Positions 36,974-48,465 of a stretch of DNA of 64,000 nucleotides are shown in pieces. Under the pieces are notes generated by a model. It was not told where the DNA came from. It saw only the letters and a list, made by a program, of their open reading frames with translations, and searched no databases. The translations under genes and the position numbers were made by a program. The stretch spans positions 538,727 to 602,726 of the forward strand of contig ML133382.1 in NCBI GenBank assembly GCA_003864495.1, in the 5' to 3' direction. Position 1 is the first letter of the stretch; every line of letters begins with the position of its first letter. Origin of the DNA: Nemopilema nomurai. Its lineage: Eukaryota > Cnidaria > Scyphozoa > Rhizostomeae > Rhizostomatidae.

Positions 36974-38496
36974 TGTTAATACCACAGTCACCCCTGGGGA
37001 TGATTGTGTCTTCATTCGTCAATCCTCTTCAGTTTCACAAGATGTTTGCTCTCGAGTGACACTCTTAGTTGAGCAAAAGAGCTCAGTTGTCTAAAAACAC
37101 TTTAAAAATATTTGATGGCGTGGTTTCATCTCGTCACTGGGATTTTTGGACGCAATTTTGTATGTTTTCACTGATAATGCACTTCATTGTAAAGTACCGT
37201 TAACAGTTTCAAGCATTGCAACATAACTATTTTTGTATCTGCTGCTAGAAAGTTTCAGGTAAACTTTTTGGCCGGTGATTCTCCCATCTGTAATCGTCGT
37301 CCTTTACTTTCGGTCTTTATTCATTTTGGTAACAATTGTATTTTAGTTACTTAAGTCAAAGTGTACTTGGGAGGTGTTGAATTTGGAAAATTAAATAGTT
37401 TGTAATGTATAATATTATCAATCACCTATTTTGACTATTGCTAAACGTGTCTGCTACAAAAATGGGAGACATAACACTTAAAATATAACACAAAATAGGT
37501 CAGTTAAATGATAATATTATTAAAAAACCGTCCTTACCAAAAGTATTTACGAGCTTTCTGTATTGTTGGATGGAAGATAACTCGATTTGCATAACTCGTG
37601 TTGAGTTGGTCGAATGGCGCTGCTTTCCCCACCCCAAACAATCCTTATTCTTTTTATGCAAAATTTTTCCAACCGATTGAAGCGTTTTCCTCCCATGCTA
37701 ACAGCGAGTAACAGGTCGTAGATTAGAAAATCTTGGTATATGTCTTGTCAGAGGTGGGTTTTTGTCAGGTCACGCAACAAAACAGCGTGCAGTAGACAAT
37801 ATCTAAGCATTGTCCTCTCGCTTCTTACCTGCAAAGCTTTTTAATGACCTATGAATTTACTCAGTTATTCCAGCAACATATGCCTTCTCGGTTTTATAGC
37901 ACTTGGAATAACAGTTTGAAGAAAGGTCCATCTCATCGTGTTAATGCAGCCAATGCAGTACTCTTCTTTCTTATTCGTGGTCTTTAGAAGCAATTTTATT
38001 TATTGTTTTAACTAGCTGGGTGTTACTTAGGGCTTGATATTCAATTACTTCATTTTTAAATGACTATATTTTTTAGTTAAGAATGATCTTTAATTTTTTT
38101 AGTTTAATTTTCTTTCTTGTAAAATGTGGGCAATAAAGGTGTCAAATTTTGATGGTGAAAATGAAAGTATCGGAGAGTTGCTAAAGATAATCCGTATATC
38201 TTTATTTGTCACAGTTTTCATTTTAAAGATGCAAAGTCTTTTTTATGGCTATGTGTTTCTGTCTTGAATTTTGTAGGTATCTGACATATCCAGTGCAGAA
38301 AAGTAACCCTTACTGTTAGTGCATCAAAAAAGGAGCTCTCGGAGCTTCCCGGCAGGAATCGTTCACTAGCAATTTGCGCGAAATTTTTCAGATGACGTAG
38401 GAGATAATCATTATGCTGTGATAAAACAGCCAAACATTGCCGTCATTATGTGAATGAACGGTACTCCCAAAGGGACTTGATAATGGTGTAGCTATC

Positions 38497-38655
38497 CAAC
38501 TAGTTAACCACTTAACGAACTAACCAATTAACTAACTAATTAACTAACTAATTAGCTACCTTACAAAGTAACCAACAAACTAACCAATCAACTTACCAAC
38601 TAAGCAACTTACTATTAAACCACCTAACTTACCGAATACCTAACTTACCATTAAT
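38497..38655. repeat. AACTAACTAATT-type low-complexity repeat
   Basis: Imperfect 4-bp periodicity (AACT/AACC/AATT) over about 160 bp, reading as strings of TAACTAAC. It contains no gene. Confidence 0.85.
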
Positions 38656-39225
38656 TGCTTAAGTATTACATGGAATAGTTTTGCCACAAGTTTGCCCTCT
38701 TCGACATTAGAGTATAATGTGCTTACAAGAGCTCGAAGAAAATATTTTCAAATGAATTAGCAATGTTAGGCAATGCAATGACTTGCATGAATTCTTGACT
38801 GGTGCTACGCTCGCAGCTCCAGGTGAGGAAGGAGGAGCATACGTGTATTTCGATGTGTGTTTGCTGTTGGTTGCTTCATGCGCAGGCGCACCGCATCCAG
38901 GAGGAACTTCCAGTTTCCATGGCTTTACTTTAAGGCATCTCTCTGTAATTTGACTGGTTTGTATGGTCAAAATTTGACTGCTATTGTCGCGGGAAATGAG
39001 ACAATCTGCCTGTTATCAGGTTGCATGAAACACCTGCAACCGGCGTCTTGCAGCTGTTTGATCTCATATGAGTGGAATTGACCAGAGTCGTGTTGGCGGC
39101 GGCTGCTATCGGATCAACTCGACCAAGTGGCCTTTAAACATTGGCTTATCGGCCTCTAGCAGTGAAGCGAAGTCTCACCAAGCAGGCAAAGAGGGGGTAT
39201 TCAAAGAAGCACCGCAGCGTTTCCA

Positions 39226-42200
39226 ATGGTCAGTGTGATTTTCGTCCTGCACCTCACGTAAGTTGCTTGCGTATGAATAGTTTCTTGTACCTGACAAACC
39301 AATCTCTACAAATCGCTTAGAGGGAAAGAGAGTTAATGAATTTCTATGTAAACATTGCGAATGTTATAGGAGGGTATGGTATGGGATCGTATGTAGTATT
39401 TTATTATGTAGCTTTGGTGCGAAGTTGCTCAACCTGACTTTAGGACTTACTAGAGGCGTAGCTCACTTTTGCAAATGTCACGCACCGCTATGTGGAAAAT
39501 AGCACGCTTTCTGCCACGAAGAAACAGTTCACCAAAAGCCTCGCATTGTTCGGAGCAGTGTTTCACAATAAAAGCATACCATTGAAACGTATACTGGAAT
39601 GCATAGAGAAGAAAAATGATCATGAATTCAATTTAAGAGACCTCGCACCTATACAATACCGCCACTGATTTCGAATGTCAAAAGGGCATTTCTCTGCCTG
39701 TTACATTTTATAAAGTAGCAGTTTTCGAATGTGTTGTCTGCAATTAAAGAGCGACAATGGGTTCTCTCTACAAGCTTCGAAGATGTCCAAGACAGTGAAG
39801 AAAGCACGCCACGAAGAACTGCCTTTAAACGACGGTTTGCAAAATAAAGATTGAATAACATTCCAGAAAAATGCCCATTATCCTCACATATTGCATGACC
39901 GACGGAAACATGACCGAGTTTGGGGGGACTTTTTAATCAATTGAGGGCCATGCAGCGAATTTTGTCGTCGTGGCACTACACCTCCATTTACATTTAGATG
40001 TGACAGTCTGCTTCAAGCTAATGGTGACGTAAACGCAGCACACCAGCCGGGGTAACCTCTTGCAAACTGAAAAGTGCAACTTTCCATAATTCAGTAAAAA
40101 GTGTCGATTTGACGCATCAGCAAGTTTCACACTACAACATTACAACCATTTGTTGAATTCGTTATTGGGCTGTCATTGGAAGACCAGAGGTCTAGAGGCC
40201 AGAGGTAGGTTTAGCCTAACTAGAGGCTGGACCGTCAATATTGACAAAGAAGAAAATACGCACTGGGTTAAGAGCTGCCGGTACTCAGTTATTAAGGGTG
40301 GGAATCTACAACAGGAAAACAAGATCTTTGGAAAATCTTGCTTGATAGATCCTTTTGAATAAAATTGGCAAGGAGGCAGGAGTATTTGGGCTACAAAAGT
40401 ACAAGCTAAAACACCTGGCAGAGAAGGTGTATTCGACGAAATTTGAGAAAGACGGAGTAGGGAAAGGAAAAGTGGTGGAGAGGGAGGGAGGAAGGAAGGA
40501 AAGGAAGGTGGAGAAGAAAAAATCTGATGAATTTTCCACGGGTGAAGTTGCATCTGAAAGAGTGAGGTATTTTGCCTGTAAGCTATAACGTTTTCTTGTG
40601 TAAAGATGAAGATCTACTTGTTATTGTAAAGTTATAAAATGACTATATGAAGCTTTTGAGAAATTAGAGGCACTTTCTGTCTTCTACTACCATCTCAGCC
40701 AGGTTTTGAATCAAGCTTATGGTCGTGTGATGGATCGATTTGTCTCTTTGATTTAGCTGCACGGTGCTTATATGGATGCACCCAAGCCTGGCCCACATAC
40801 TAAGGCTACCGTGCAAGAGCTATGGCAACTTTAGCATAAAGAAGATGGGGTTCGCCCTAAACGGCCATGTGTTGTTTTCCATTCAAGTATCGACTGTTGA
40901 AGAATGCAAACTGCAATGCTTGCATCACCCCTTATGCAGCTCACTAAACTGGAAGGTGCCCTCTGGGGACATCAATTGCCAGATCAACGAGAAATCGACA
41001 GAAAACCCGTTCGATCAAGTTGCTCTATCTTCTTCATCTGAATGGACCTACCTGACAACTAACTACAGCGAGGAAAATGTAAGTTGCCACCCCACCAATC
41101 TTCCGTAGACGATTTGTCTCGCCTTCTAGAACTTCTAAAAAATGTTCGTCCGTGGCCTGTTTGACGTTACAACAACACCCTTCCAGTTCTTTGATAGTTG
41201 TGCTAAACTTTATGCATGCCTATTCTCTGTTTGGTTTTAGCATTATAAACATAAACGATATTGGTTTACCATTTGGAGTCAATTTTCTGACAATCGTAGG
41301 AAACGACTCCTTACTTGCATAAAGGGATATCAAACACTGCCATTATTTGTTCTAACACTTGCCTTCAAAGGTGTTCCAGTTCGGAATAATGATCTTGGTG
41401 ATATGTGATCTTTCTTCATTAGATTGGTGATATGTGTAACGCCAAGAATCCCTGTCCCATTGGTCACAAATGTATGGATACCTGCTTCTGTCCAGGATAT
41501 CAGTGTCACAGAGGTACACAATTAAATTGTGCTCAAAGTTATTTTTACTTGTGTATAATTTCATGAAAGAAATATTTTCTTGCTAGACAGTCTAAGAAGT
41601 GATGTAATTTAGAAGAATTGGGTCGAACTTTTTATCACCCGGGACTTGGTAACGTTGCGGACCATCAGTGTTTTCGATTTCCATATTCCCCCATAATCTT
41701 GCACAACTTTCTGTTAGGAAACATGTTTTCGAAGATCTCGCATGGTGAACGAACACGAATAAACAGAACTGTGTTATTGTTCGGGAGACGAGATCGTGTC
41801 CCTATTGTTCTTGACCAAATCCCACAAAATCTTTACTGCTCATTGCCTAGCCACTAGTCATCTTACAAGCCTAGGCCTCAATTGCAGTTATTGCTGTGAC
41901 ATGAATTTGGTATAGTGTGTTTGGATAGGGTCTTTAGTGGCTTTCCTCCGAGACCAGGCTCAGATTGGAAGCAAACAGCATTGGCAGCTGGGAATCACCC
42001 CACGGCCTAGGATGGACTTGCAATGTAGGGATTACTTGCAAAATGAATGCAACGAGAAAAAAATTGAAGGGAAACGTGATGAAATGAAGGCTGACAGTTT
42101 TCGTAATTTTTCAATTGTTCATGTGCAAACGGATTTGAATTTGGAGAAAATTTCCTTAGACATTTTTTCCACAATGCCATCTGTGTATAAAAATTCTGAG

Positions 42201-43126
42201 AGACATGGGAATCTGGTTTCAGGGGATGAAGACCCAAAGCCCGATGCAACCGTGTCGAAATGCTTCTACTTATTTTCTGTCTTGAGACCCGATACCGTAC
42301 AAGCTATTCTACAATTTAAAAGAAAAGGGGTCTTGCATTGGCTCACCTTCTGGATATTTTTGCGAGGAATAGCAAATTCCATTCACTACTCGAAGAGTGA
42401 TTTACTTGAAGAATATCTGTAAATGAATTTTAACGCATAAATATTGATTAAGTTCATCAACGTTCTTTTCAATGAAAAGATGCAGACTGTTGTCAGAGCC
42501 TACACAACTTGGGCTTCAGGGAAGATAAGAAATACGACATCTATCGACCAGACATCGGTATCTTTCCAGTCAGATGCGACATGACAACAGACGGGGGTGG
42601 GTGGATCGTGTTCCAGCGCCGTGTTGATGCCAGCGTCGACTTCTTCCGAGGTTGGAATGACTACAAGGAAGGATTTGGAGACATGAATGGCAACTTTTGG
42701 TTGGGACTGGAGAAGCTGCACACGCTGGCAGCCCCAGGGAAGGGAGCGATTCTTAGGGTCGACATGAAGCACATGGATTTCGCAGAGAAGAAGTATGCTA
42801 CTTATAGTTTGTTTGAGATATCAGGGGAATCGGATGGCTATCGATTGAAAGTTGAAGGGTACTCTGGGGATGCTGGTGATGGCCTGAAGTATCATAACAA
42901 TATGATGTTTTCCACGAAGGACAAGGACCATGATTCCACAGATGCAGGTAGTTGTGCAATGTCACACAAGGGAGGCTGGTGGTATAATGCGTGCCATTCT
43001 TCAAATCTGAATGCTTTTCATCCAGAATTCGTTAGCCCTGAGGATTTAGCAAGATACATGGGCTGGTTTTCCATTAAAGGTGAACAGGGAAAAGTGACAT
43101 TCTCTGAGATGAAAATCAGGTACTGA
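39226..43126 (+). CDS. Lectin gene A: signal peptide, PAN, EGF-like, fibrinogen-related domain
   Basis: Exons 39226-39257, 40757-41078, 41423-41513, 42480-43126; phases 2, 0, 1; 363 aa. Exon 1 (MVSVIFVLHL) plus the start of exon 2 form a signal peptide. Exon 2 is a PAN/apple domain with Cys at LPC, EEC, QC, HPLC and NC. Exon 3 is a six-Cys EGF-like module (residues ~119-148). Exon 4 is a full-length fibrinogen-related domain (~149-363): DGGGWIVFQRR, FWLGLEKLH, the calcium-loop-like STKDKDHD, and the pocket pair C-x13-C around GGWWYNACHSSNLN. Such secreted proteins bind acetylated sugars or microbial surfaces; here that role is inferred from the family. Intron 3 is longer than in B and contains an unrelated 161-codon frame at 41937-42422 that I regard as chance. 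Confidence 0.85.
40436..40530. repeat. GA-rich purine tract
   Basis: A GGAAGGAAGG / GGAGAGGGAGG tract in the first intron of lectin gene A. It is open on both strands only because of its composition. Confidence 0.8.
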
Positions 43127-45053
43127 TAATGATTTGAAGATTCTCCGAAACTGTCACGTTAGATTCTGGTAGTGTTTGTATAAATAGACATCATTATAGC
43201 TGGTGTTTGCTAGTATCAACAATGTTTTGTTTACTTCTTTCGTGGTGTGAGACAAACTGCAAGCATCGAGTTACCTTACTCATAAATCGTCTTCCCCTTC
43301 TATGAAACTGAAGTCCCTCTTGAACCTTATGTTAATTCATTTCGTGACCTCCCACGCATATCATGTACTGCTGCCTAATTCTTGAGGTGCGGCCTAATTT
43401 GCAGATTTTAGGTTCATTGTCTCAAGGTCATATTACAAATAAGTGCGCGAGTACAAGGAAGTATTAACGATGCATCAACTTTAGACGATGCATTTCAAAC
43501 CCTTGTTAATGAGCCCTACCGAACGAATCTTGCTCCAAGATTTTTACGTTTGTAGTTTCTATGCGCATGTGCTTTGAAGTACACATAGATTAGAACATCA
43601 GAATTTATGTTTTCAAAAATCGGCCCCCTTTTTTGAAAAAGACTCAGCTCTTCCTCCTTTTTATCTAATTATACCCACTGTGTTTCTTCTCTTCTTTGCA
43701 TACAGCAAACAACACTTTCTGCATGCTAGCTACTTGCAAATTTGTAGCAGGGAATGGGCCTATGTAGAAGTTGGAGTTCATTCGAGTTACGTTTTGTGCA
43801 AAGTTACTTGTTCTCATCTTAGTCTCCCTCAAAACAATGCTATAATGAATTCCAAGTTTTAGGTGCTTTTGTTTCCAATCTTAACAACAACCAAGCCACC
43901 TAAAATATAATTTGAGCCTATTCGAGTGACTGTTGAATTGCGGAGGTAAGTTCTTGCCTTTCAATGGTCATTTGCGGCTTCCGTTTTGAGTAACACTTGT
44001 GCATGCGCTTTCCCAGTATGATATTTTGCATTGCTGTGATGTTTATGCTGGTCTGCTAGGCCTGAAGCAATGCAGAAATGATTTCCTGATCATCTTATAG
44101 GACTACCGCTTTTTACAAAGGCTATCGATTTGTAACTCCGCTACTCCTGTGTATTTTGAGCATTGTTTTGCTTGATCAAAACATCGCTCCTCCTCATTAC
44201 GATGAAACTACGAAAGAGTACCAAGTATCACTTTTAATCACATGCTGGCCAGCGGGCAGGGGGGCAGAGGGGGGCAATTGCCTTACCTGCCAATTAGTCC
44301 GCGGGGCGTCAAAGTTAGTGCTCGCCTTGTTCTAGCCGAAAAAGAGGGAGCAGAATTAGATAATGCTTCACACGCTAGCATTTTATGTTTCATCAGCCAT
44401 TAACTCTTATACTGTTATGCTGAGATAAACCTGTGTAGATTAGGCGAAATAATGGCGAAATGGGCAAATTTGTAAGAGCAGCGGTTAATTGCCCAGATTA
44501 TCCTTCGCTGCAGGGGACATTGGCAGTGAAATATCGAGACGAGTCCCTATAGGTAGACTACCAAAATAATTCTTTTCATAAAATTTAGCGAACGAGCGAT
44601 CGAGTAAATCTCTGTTCAAATTTGGCCCAAAAAGTTGTTTTGGGGGAGTAAAAACCTTAAAAGCTACGAAAGTGGTTTGAAACCAATCAGATACGTATCA
44701 GATTGGGTAAAGTGCTCTTGAGAACTCTCGAATCCGGTATTAACTTGTTCCACAACCTCATTTACACTTCTTGTGGCCTCAACCCCACGTTTGGCGCGTT
44801 TTTTGCAGCAAAATGTAATTTCACGAATAAAGAAAACAAAATAGATGCTGATTTTTCTTTCCCACAGTGAATGGTCTCGCACACATTTTTTGTCTAGGTA
44901 GCCAGCATATGGGTCTTTTTTCAAGATATAACTTATCTTTACGAAGACGGAGGCTGGAAGGAATACTTATATGCCAACAGCGGAACAAAAACTATGAAGG
45001 AGAGGATTGAACACGGGAACAGCATGAAGGTATTGGGTGAAGCCTTGAAGATT
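43127..45053. other. Region downstream of lectin gene A
   Basis: No intact gene seen. Near 44255-44310 is a G-rich stretch. From about 44939 a frame with protein-like composition begins after TTTTTTCAAG and runs into the transposon insertion; it is listed separately. Confidence 0.5.
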
Positions 45054-45061
45054 ATTGCACA
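44939..45061 (+). pseudogene. Exon-like fragment interrupted by hAT insertion
   Basis: After an acceptor-like TTTTTTCAAG the frame reads ITYLYEDGGWKEY…EALKIIAH up to the hAT target site at 45054-45061. Composition looks coding, but I recognise no family and no neighbouring exon. On the far side of the insertion the frame reaches a stop within about 12 codons. It may be a decayed exon or chance. Confidence 0.25.
45054..45061. repeat. 8-bp target site duplication, left
   Basis: ATTGCACA immediately left of the hAT terminus CAGTGGC; an identical copy is at 48458-48465. Confidence 0.9.
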
Positions 45062-46234
45062 CAGTGGCGGACTGGCTCAGAATTTTTAACCGGCCACGAA
45101 AAACAAAGCGGGCCCAGGGGGTGTGGTCTCAAAATTGGGGCGTGGTCAAGTGAAAACTTCATCAAAGTCGTTCAATTTCTAAGCAACATAGCATATGTAG
45201 CTAGAATAGCAAAGTTTAGTTGTTGATTACAAATGGGAACAGAGTATAATTGAAATTTAACATTAAATAATGAAATTCGGTCTGATTTGGATTTTAGTAA
45301 TTTTAACAAAGATAAGATAAAAAGAAAACTAACCTCAGATCCTTAAAGGATAGTAAGTTTAAAATAAAAAATATCTGAGGTGTGAGGAAACCTCATCCCT
45401 ACTAAAATTTGAACCAATGTTTGCAGACCTAATAGCAAACTACAAAGGACAGAAAATTGATTATTTTTGCAAAAGGTGTGGTTCCTATGAGGAATTCATT
45501 GAACGCTTATTGGATTTTCCGAATTTCTATCAAAACCCAAAATAGAAAAGGCTTCTAATAGCGACAAATCAAGCCAAAGTTCTGGAAAAAGCAACAAAAC
45601 TTGAACTCAAAATAATGGTTTGCTGATACCCAATGGCGGGGTAACTGATTCGAAATAGAGATTTCGCTTTCTTATTATCACTATCAGATATTCTATGGTA
45701 ACAGTTGGGGCCAGCTTCGAGATATTTTCATCAAATTCATTTTCTATACAGCTGTACGAAAATTTCATGTCTGGATGCTAAAAAAATCATAGCTAAATCA
45801 TAACAAGAAGGTTCCCTTCCATTTTTGGTAATCATCCGCTAAAAATAGTTTGCTGTCTGTATTTCAGGCTCAATACATGCTTGCATACGATATCTTTTAC
45901 AAAACTTCTAGGTTTATCATTTCGAAAACCATTTGAATCAACTGCTACCAGAAGCTGCATTTCTTTCCTTTGCATTCCAAGAAACCAGTTATCAGTCGTG
46001 ACCCCTTTTTGCAACAACCTTGACTTCTTTTCTGAAAACCACTTGCGACTCAAAGTTTATTGGTCATTATGTGCAATCTGGCTAATTGTTGTCATTTTCT
46101 TGACATCTTTTTAATGTCAATTTTACATTCCATGAGGCAATGCCTTTGCCCGTTCGTATTAAAACTAGATTTTGCATTAAAAGAGATTTTGAGTAAAAGA
46201 GATAGCAAACGCCGGAGTTTTATTTTAAAGTTAA

Positions 46235-48060
46235 CCCTTTCAGGCCCGGAATTTTTTGGCTTGCTGAAAAAATTCATTTGTTATGTTTTTGTTGTGTATA
46301 AACATTGATAGTGAGGGCAAAGTATAAAATTTGAAAAATAAACTTGGGGACTGTGAGATCTTGACTTGGGCCATATGGCCCTTCCGGTCACAGAAAGAAC
46401 GTTCTCCGCCCATACTCATATTTATTTAGAACTGTGTATTGAATTCTGCTTAGAAGTTATGATTGACAACATAAAGAAACATAAAAGAACTACAAAAACA
46501 AATGTAATTCCATTCTTTTAAATTGAGTTTTTTGGGAAATTTCATTCTCGGTCTTGATTTTTCAGGCAGATAAGTGTTCTGAAAAAACACTCATATTTCA
46601 ACAATAACATAAATCAGTATGAATGAAGGACATTTATTATGTCATCTGTTGATGAAAAAACAACTCTTCACAAAAATCAAGAATGATATGTTAAAACAGT
46701 TTCTGTTTTCTGTAATGCAAAGCCCCTTTTGACACTTCTAACAGCCAATTCTTGTCTTTTCTTTGCACACCATAAGTCTATCTGGACGATGCATAGGCCA
46801 GTGGTTTCTTGCATGATACCTTATGCCAGCTGGTGTGTGTCTTCTGTACATCAGCCATCCATTTATAACAGAAGTTGCAAGGATCTAAATTCTTTTTCAG
46901 TATCTTGAACCTGCTGCAACTCACTACACTAGCAACAGACTCATATCTGGTACTTGTCTCCCAAAACATACATTATTTTGCCATATGTACCACACACGTT
47001 CCGAGAAGAATTCCCAAATAATTTTGGATTTCCTCTGAATTTGTGGCAATGCTTTCTTTTGCAATATTGTTTTGTGCACTATAGACATTTGTTTGATCTA
47101 CTCCATCTACCTCAGGTGTGATCTGTACAGTATGTTCTCTGTTTATTGATAAGGGTTGCTTGTTGGTGTATCTCCATCCTTAGTTGTTTTAGTATTATTG
47201 CCTTTACCCTCTTGTACAAACTCAATTTCAGAATTCTCACTGTTTTCCTCGTTATCATCTTGTTCCTCGCTTTCCTCAAAATCTATCTCTGAATCATAGG
47301 TATCGCTGACTACACTGATAGAATTTTCATCAATAAATTTGATGCTGGTGGCCATTTGTAAACCCTACGAAAAGGGGTAAAAAGTTGGTAGTACATTTAA
47401 AATTTCGTAGAAAAGACAAAATTTTCACCGAAACATATCAACAAAAAGCAAGTTTAGTTACCCTGAAGACCTAGGACAATAGTTGCGAATTTTGTGAAAA
47501 TAAAATGAAATTTTGGCAATGATATTGGCATGAAATTGTCTAAAAATCAAAATAAACGAAATATAATGTCATTCTCTTTGAAAAACCAATTTATGGTCGG
47601 CTTGCGGTTTAGTTTGGAGCTGAAATTGAACAGCTGATTAGCCGGTGGGCCTATCAGCTGTTGTTGCTGCCAGAACCTTATGTGACCGGAAGGGCCATAT
47701 GGCCCAGCGAGTAATTTGAAGAGAAAATGTAGAAAGGTGCAAACAAAACTAAAATAAACCATCAAATAACACTGCATGATACCCTAAGTTTGTAAAAATA
47801 TTTTTTTCCTTTAAGATAATACGTATCTTCTTACCTTCTCAAGTTAACAAAAATGTCACTCCAAGCTGAATGCAATCGCCATGACAAAACATGGTCTGAA
47901 ATTTTTTCTGTTGTTGCTGCTGCTCAAATTGAATCACGTGAGGAAAGTACAACAACTGAACAACATATTGCCTTATTTGTCATTGATTCTAAGGGATCTC
48001 CGAATAAAATAAAGGGAAAATGGTCCGCTGGGCCATATGGCCCTTCCGGGCCTGAAAGGG
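46235..48060 (-). mobile_element. piggyBac-type element nested in the hAT element, 1.8 kb
   Basis: Both ends carry the 17-bp inverted repeat CCCTTTCAGGCCCGGAA and abut TTAA (46231-46234 and 48061-48064), the target duplicated by piggyBac transposases. Minus-strand transposase pieces are present. Subterminal copies of GGGCCATATGGCCC with an adjacent TTCCGG occur at 46368, 47692 (inverted) and 48030. At 1.8 kb with a broken transposase it is an internally deleted derivative. It must have inserted after the hAT element. Confidence 0.88.
46778..47355 (-). pseudogene. piggyBac transposase remnants
   Basis: Two minus-strand frames. 47143-47355 is an acidic N-terminus rich in D/E/S, as at the start of many PGBD proteins. 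46778-46969 contains FWETSTRYESVASVV and SCSRFKILKKNL, which resembles the 'YWS…MSxxRFxxIxRxLH' segment preceding the DDD core, followed directly by a Cys-containing stretch (CNFCYKW). The catalytic aspartate region is absent, so the product would be inactive. Confidence 0.55.
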
Positions 48061-48457
48061 TTAACTACTGAATCACAACTCCTTTACATTGTTGCTAGCT
48101 TCGACCCTCGCCACAGGCATAAATCTAAGTGAACTGCACCTGGGTCTACGACAAATAGAAATTACAGCGAATTCCATAATATTAAAAGATCCAAATCCCT
48201 ATTTCCCTTCCATAACCTACACAAGTCATAATCAAGTTAAAAACATCACAATTTAATTTTAACCCAATCATTTCTACAACCACACGCAATGACAATATAT
48301 TCAACCTCAGTTTTGATGTCATCCATGACGATTATCATTCATAATGGGATACCGTAAGGCCTCATATTCCTAAAAAGGGGCCCTTTTTCTGCAAAGATGG
48401 GGCCCTTTTCGCTAGATGCCATAGGGGGCCCACCGGCCACCGGCCATTTTGCCACTG

Positions 48458-48465
48458 ATTGCACA
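48458..48465. repeat. 8-bp target site duplication, right
   Basis: ATTGCACA directly after the hAT end CACTG, identical to 45054-45061. Confidence 0.9.

Larger units (their letters stand above)
36814..39225. other. Intergenic region FHIP1 to lectin cluster
   Basis: It holds the FHIP1 3' UTR, a poly-C tract and an AACTAA-rich low-complexity stretch. A possible poly(A) signal AATAAA is at 38132-38137. No supported coding exon was seen. Confidence 0.55.
45062..48457. mobile_element. hAT-superfamily DNA transposon (non-autonomous or decayed), 3.4 kb
   Basis: It begins CAGTGGCGGACTGGCT and ends with the inverted partner (reverse complement CAGTGGCAAAATGGCC; 12 of 16 match). A perfect 8-bp duplication ATTGCACA flanks it, the hallmark of hAT insertion. 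GGCCGG-rich subterminal sequence appears at both ends. Removing the nested piggyBac element leaves about 1.57 kb. I could not recognise hAT transposase blocks (BED zinc finger, hATC dimerisation region), so it is probably non-autonomous. A minus-strand frame at 45832-46053 is of unknown meaning. Confidence 0.85.

Noticed and set aside
41937..42422. 161-codon frame in intron 3 of lectin gene A.
   Set aside because: No recognisable domain, no splice signals in compatible phase, absent from the shorter intron of gene B; likely a chance frame.
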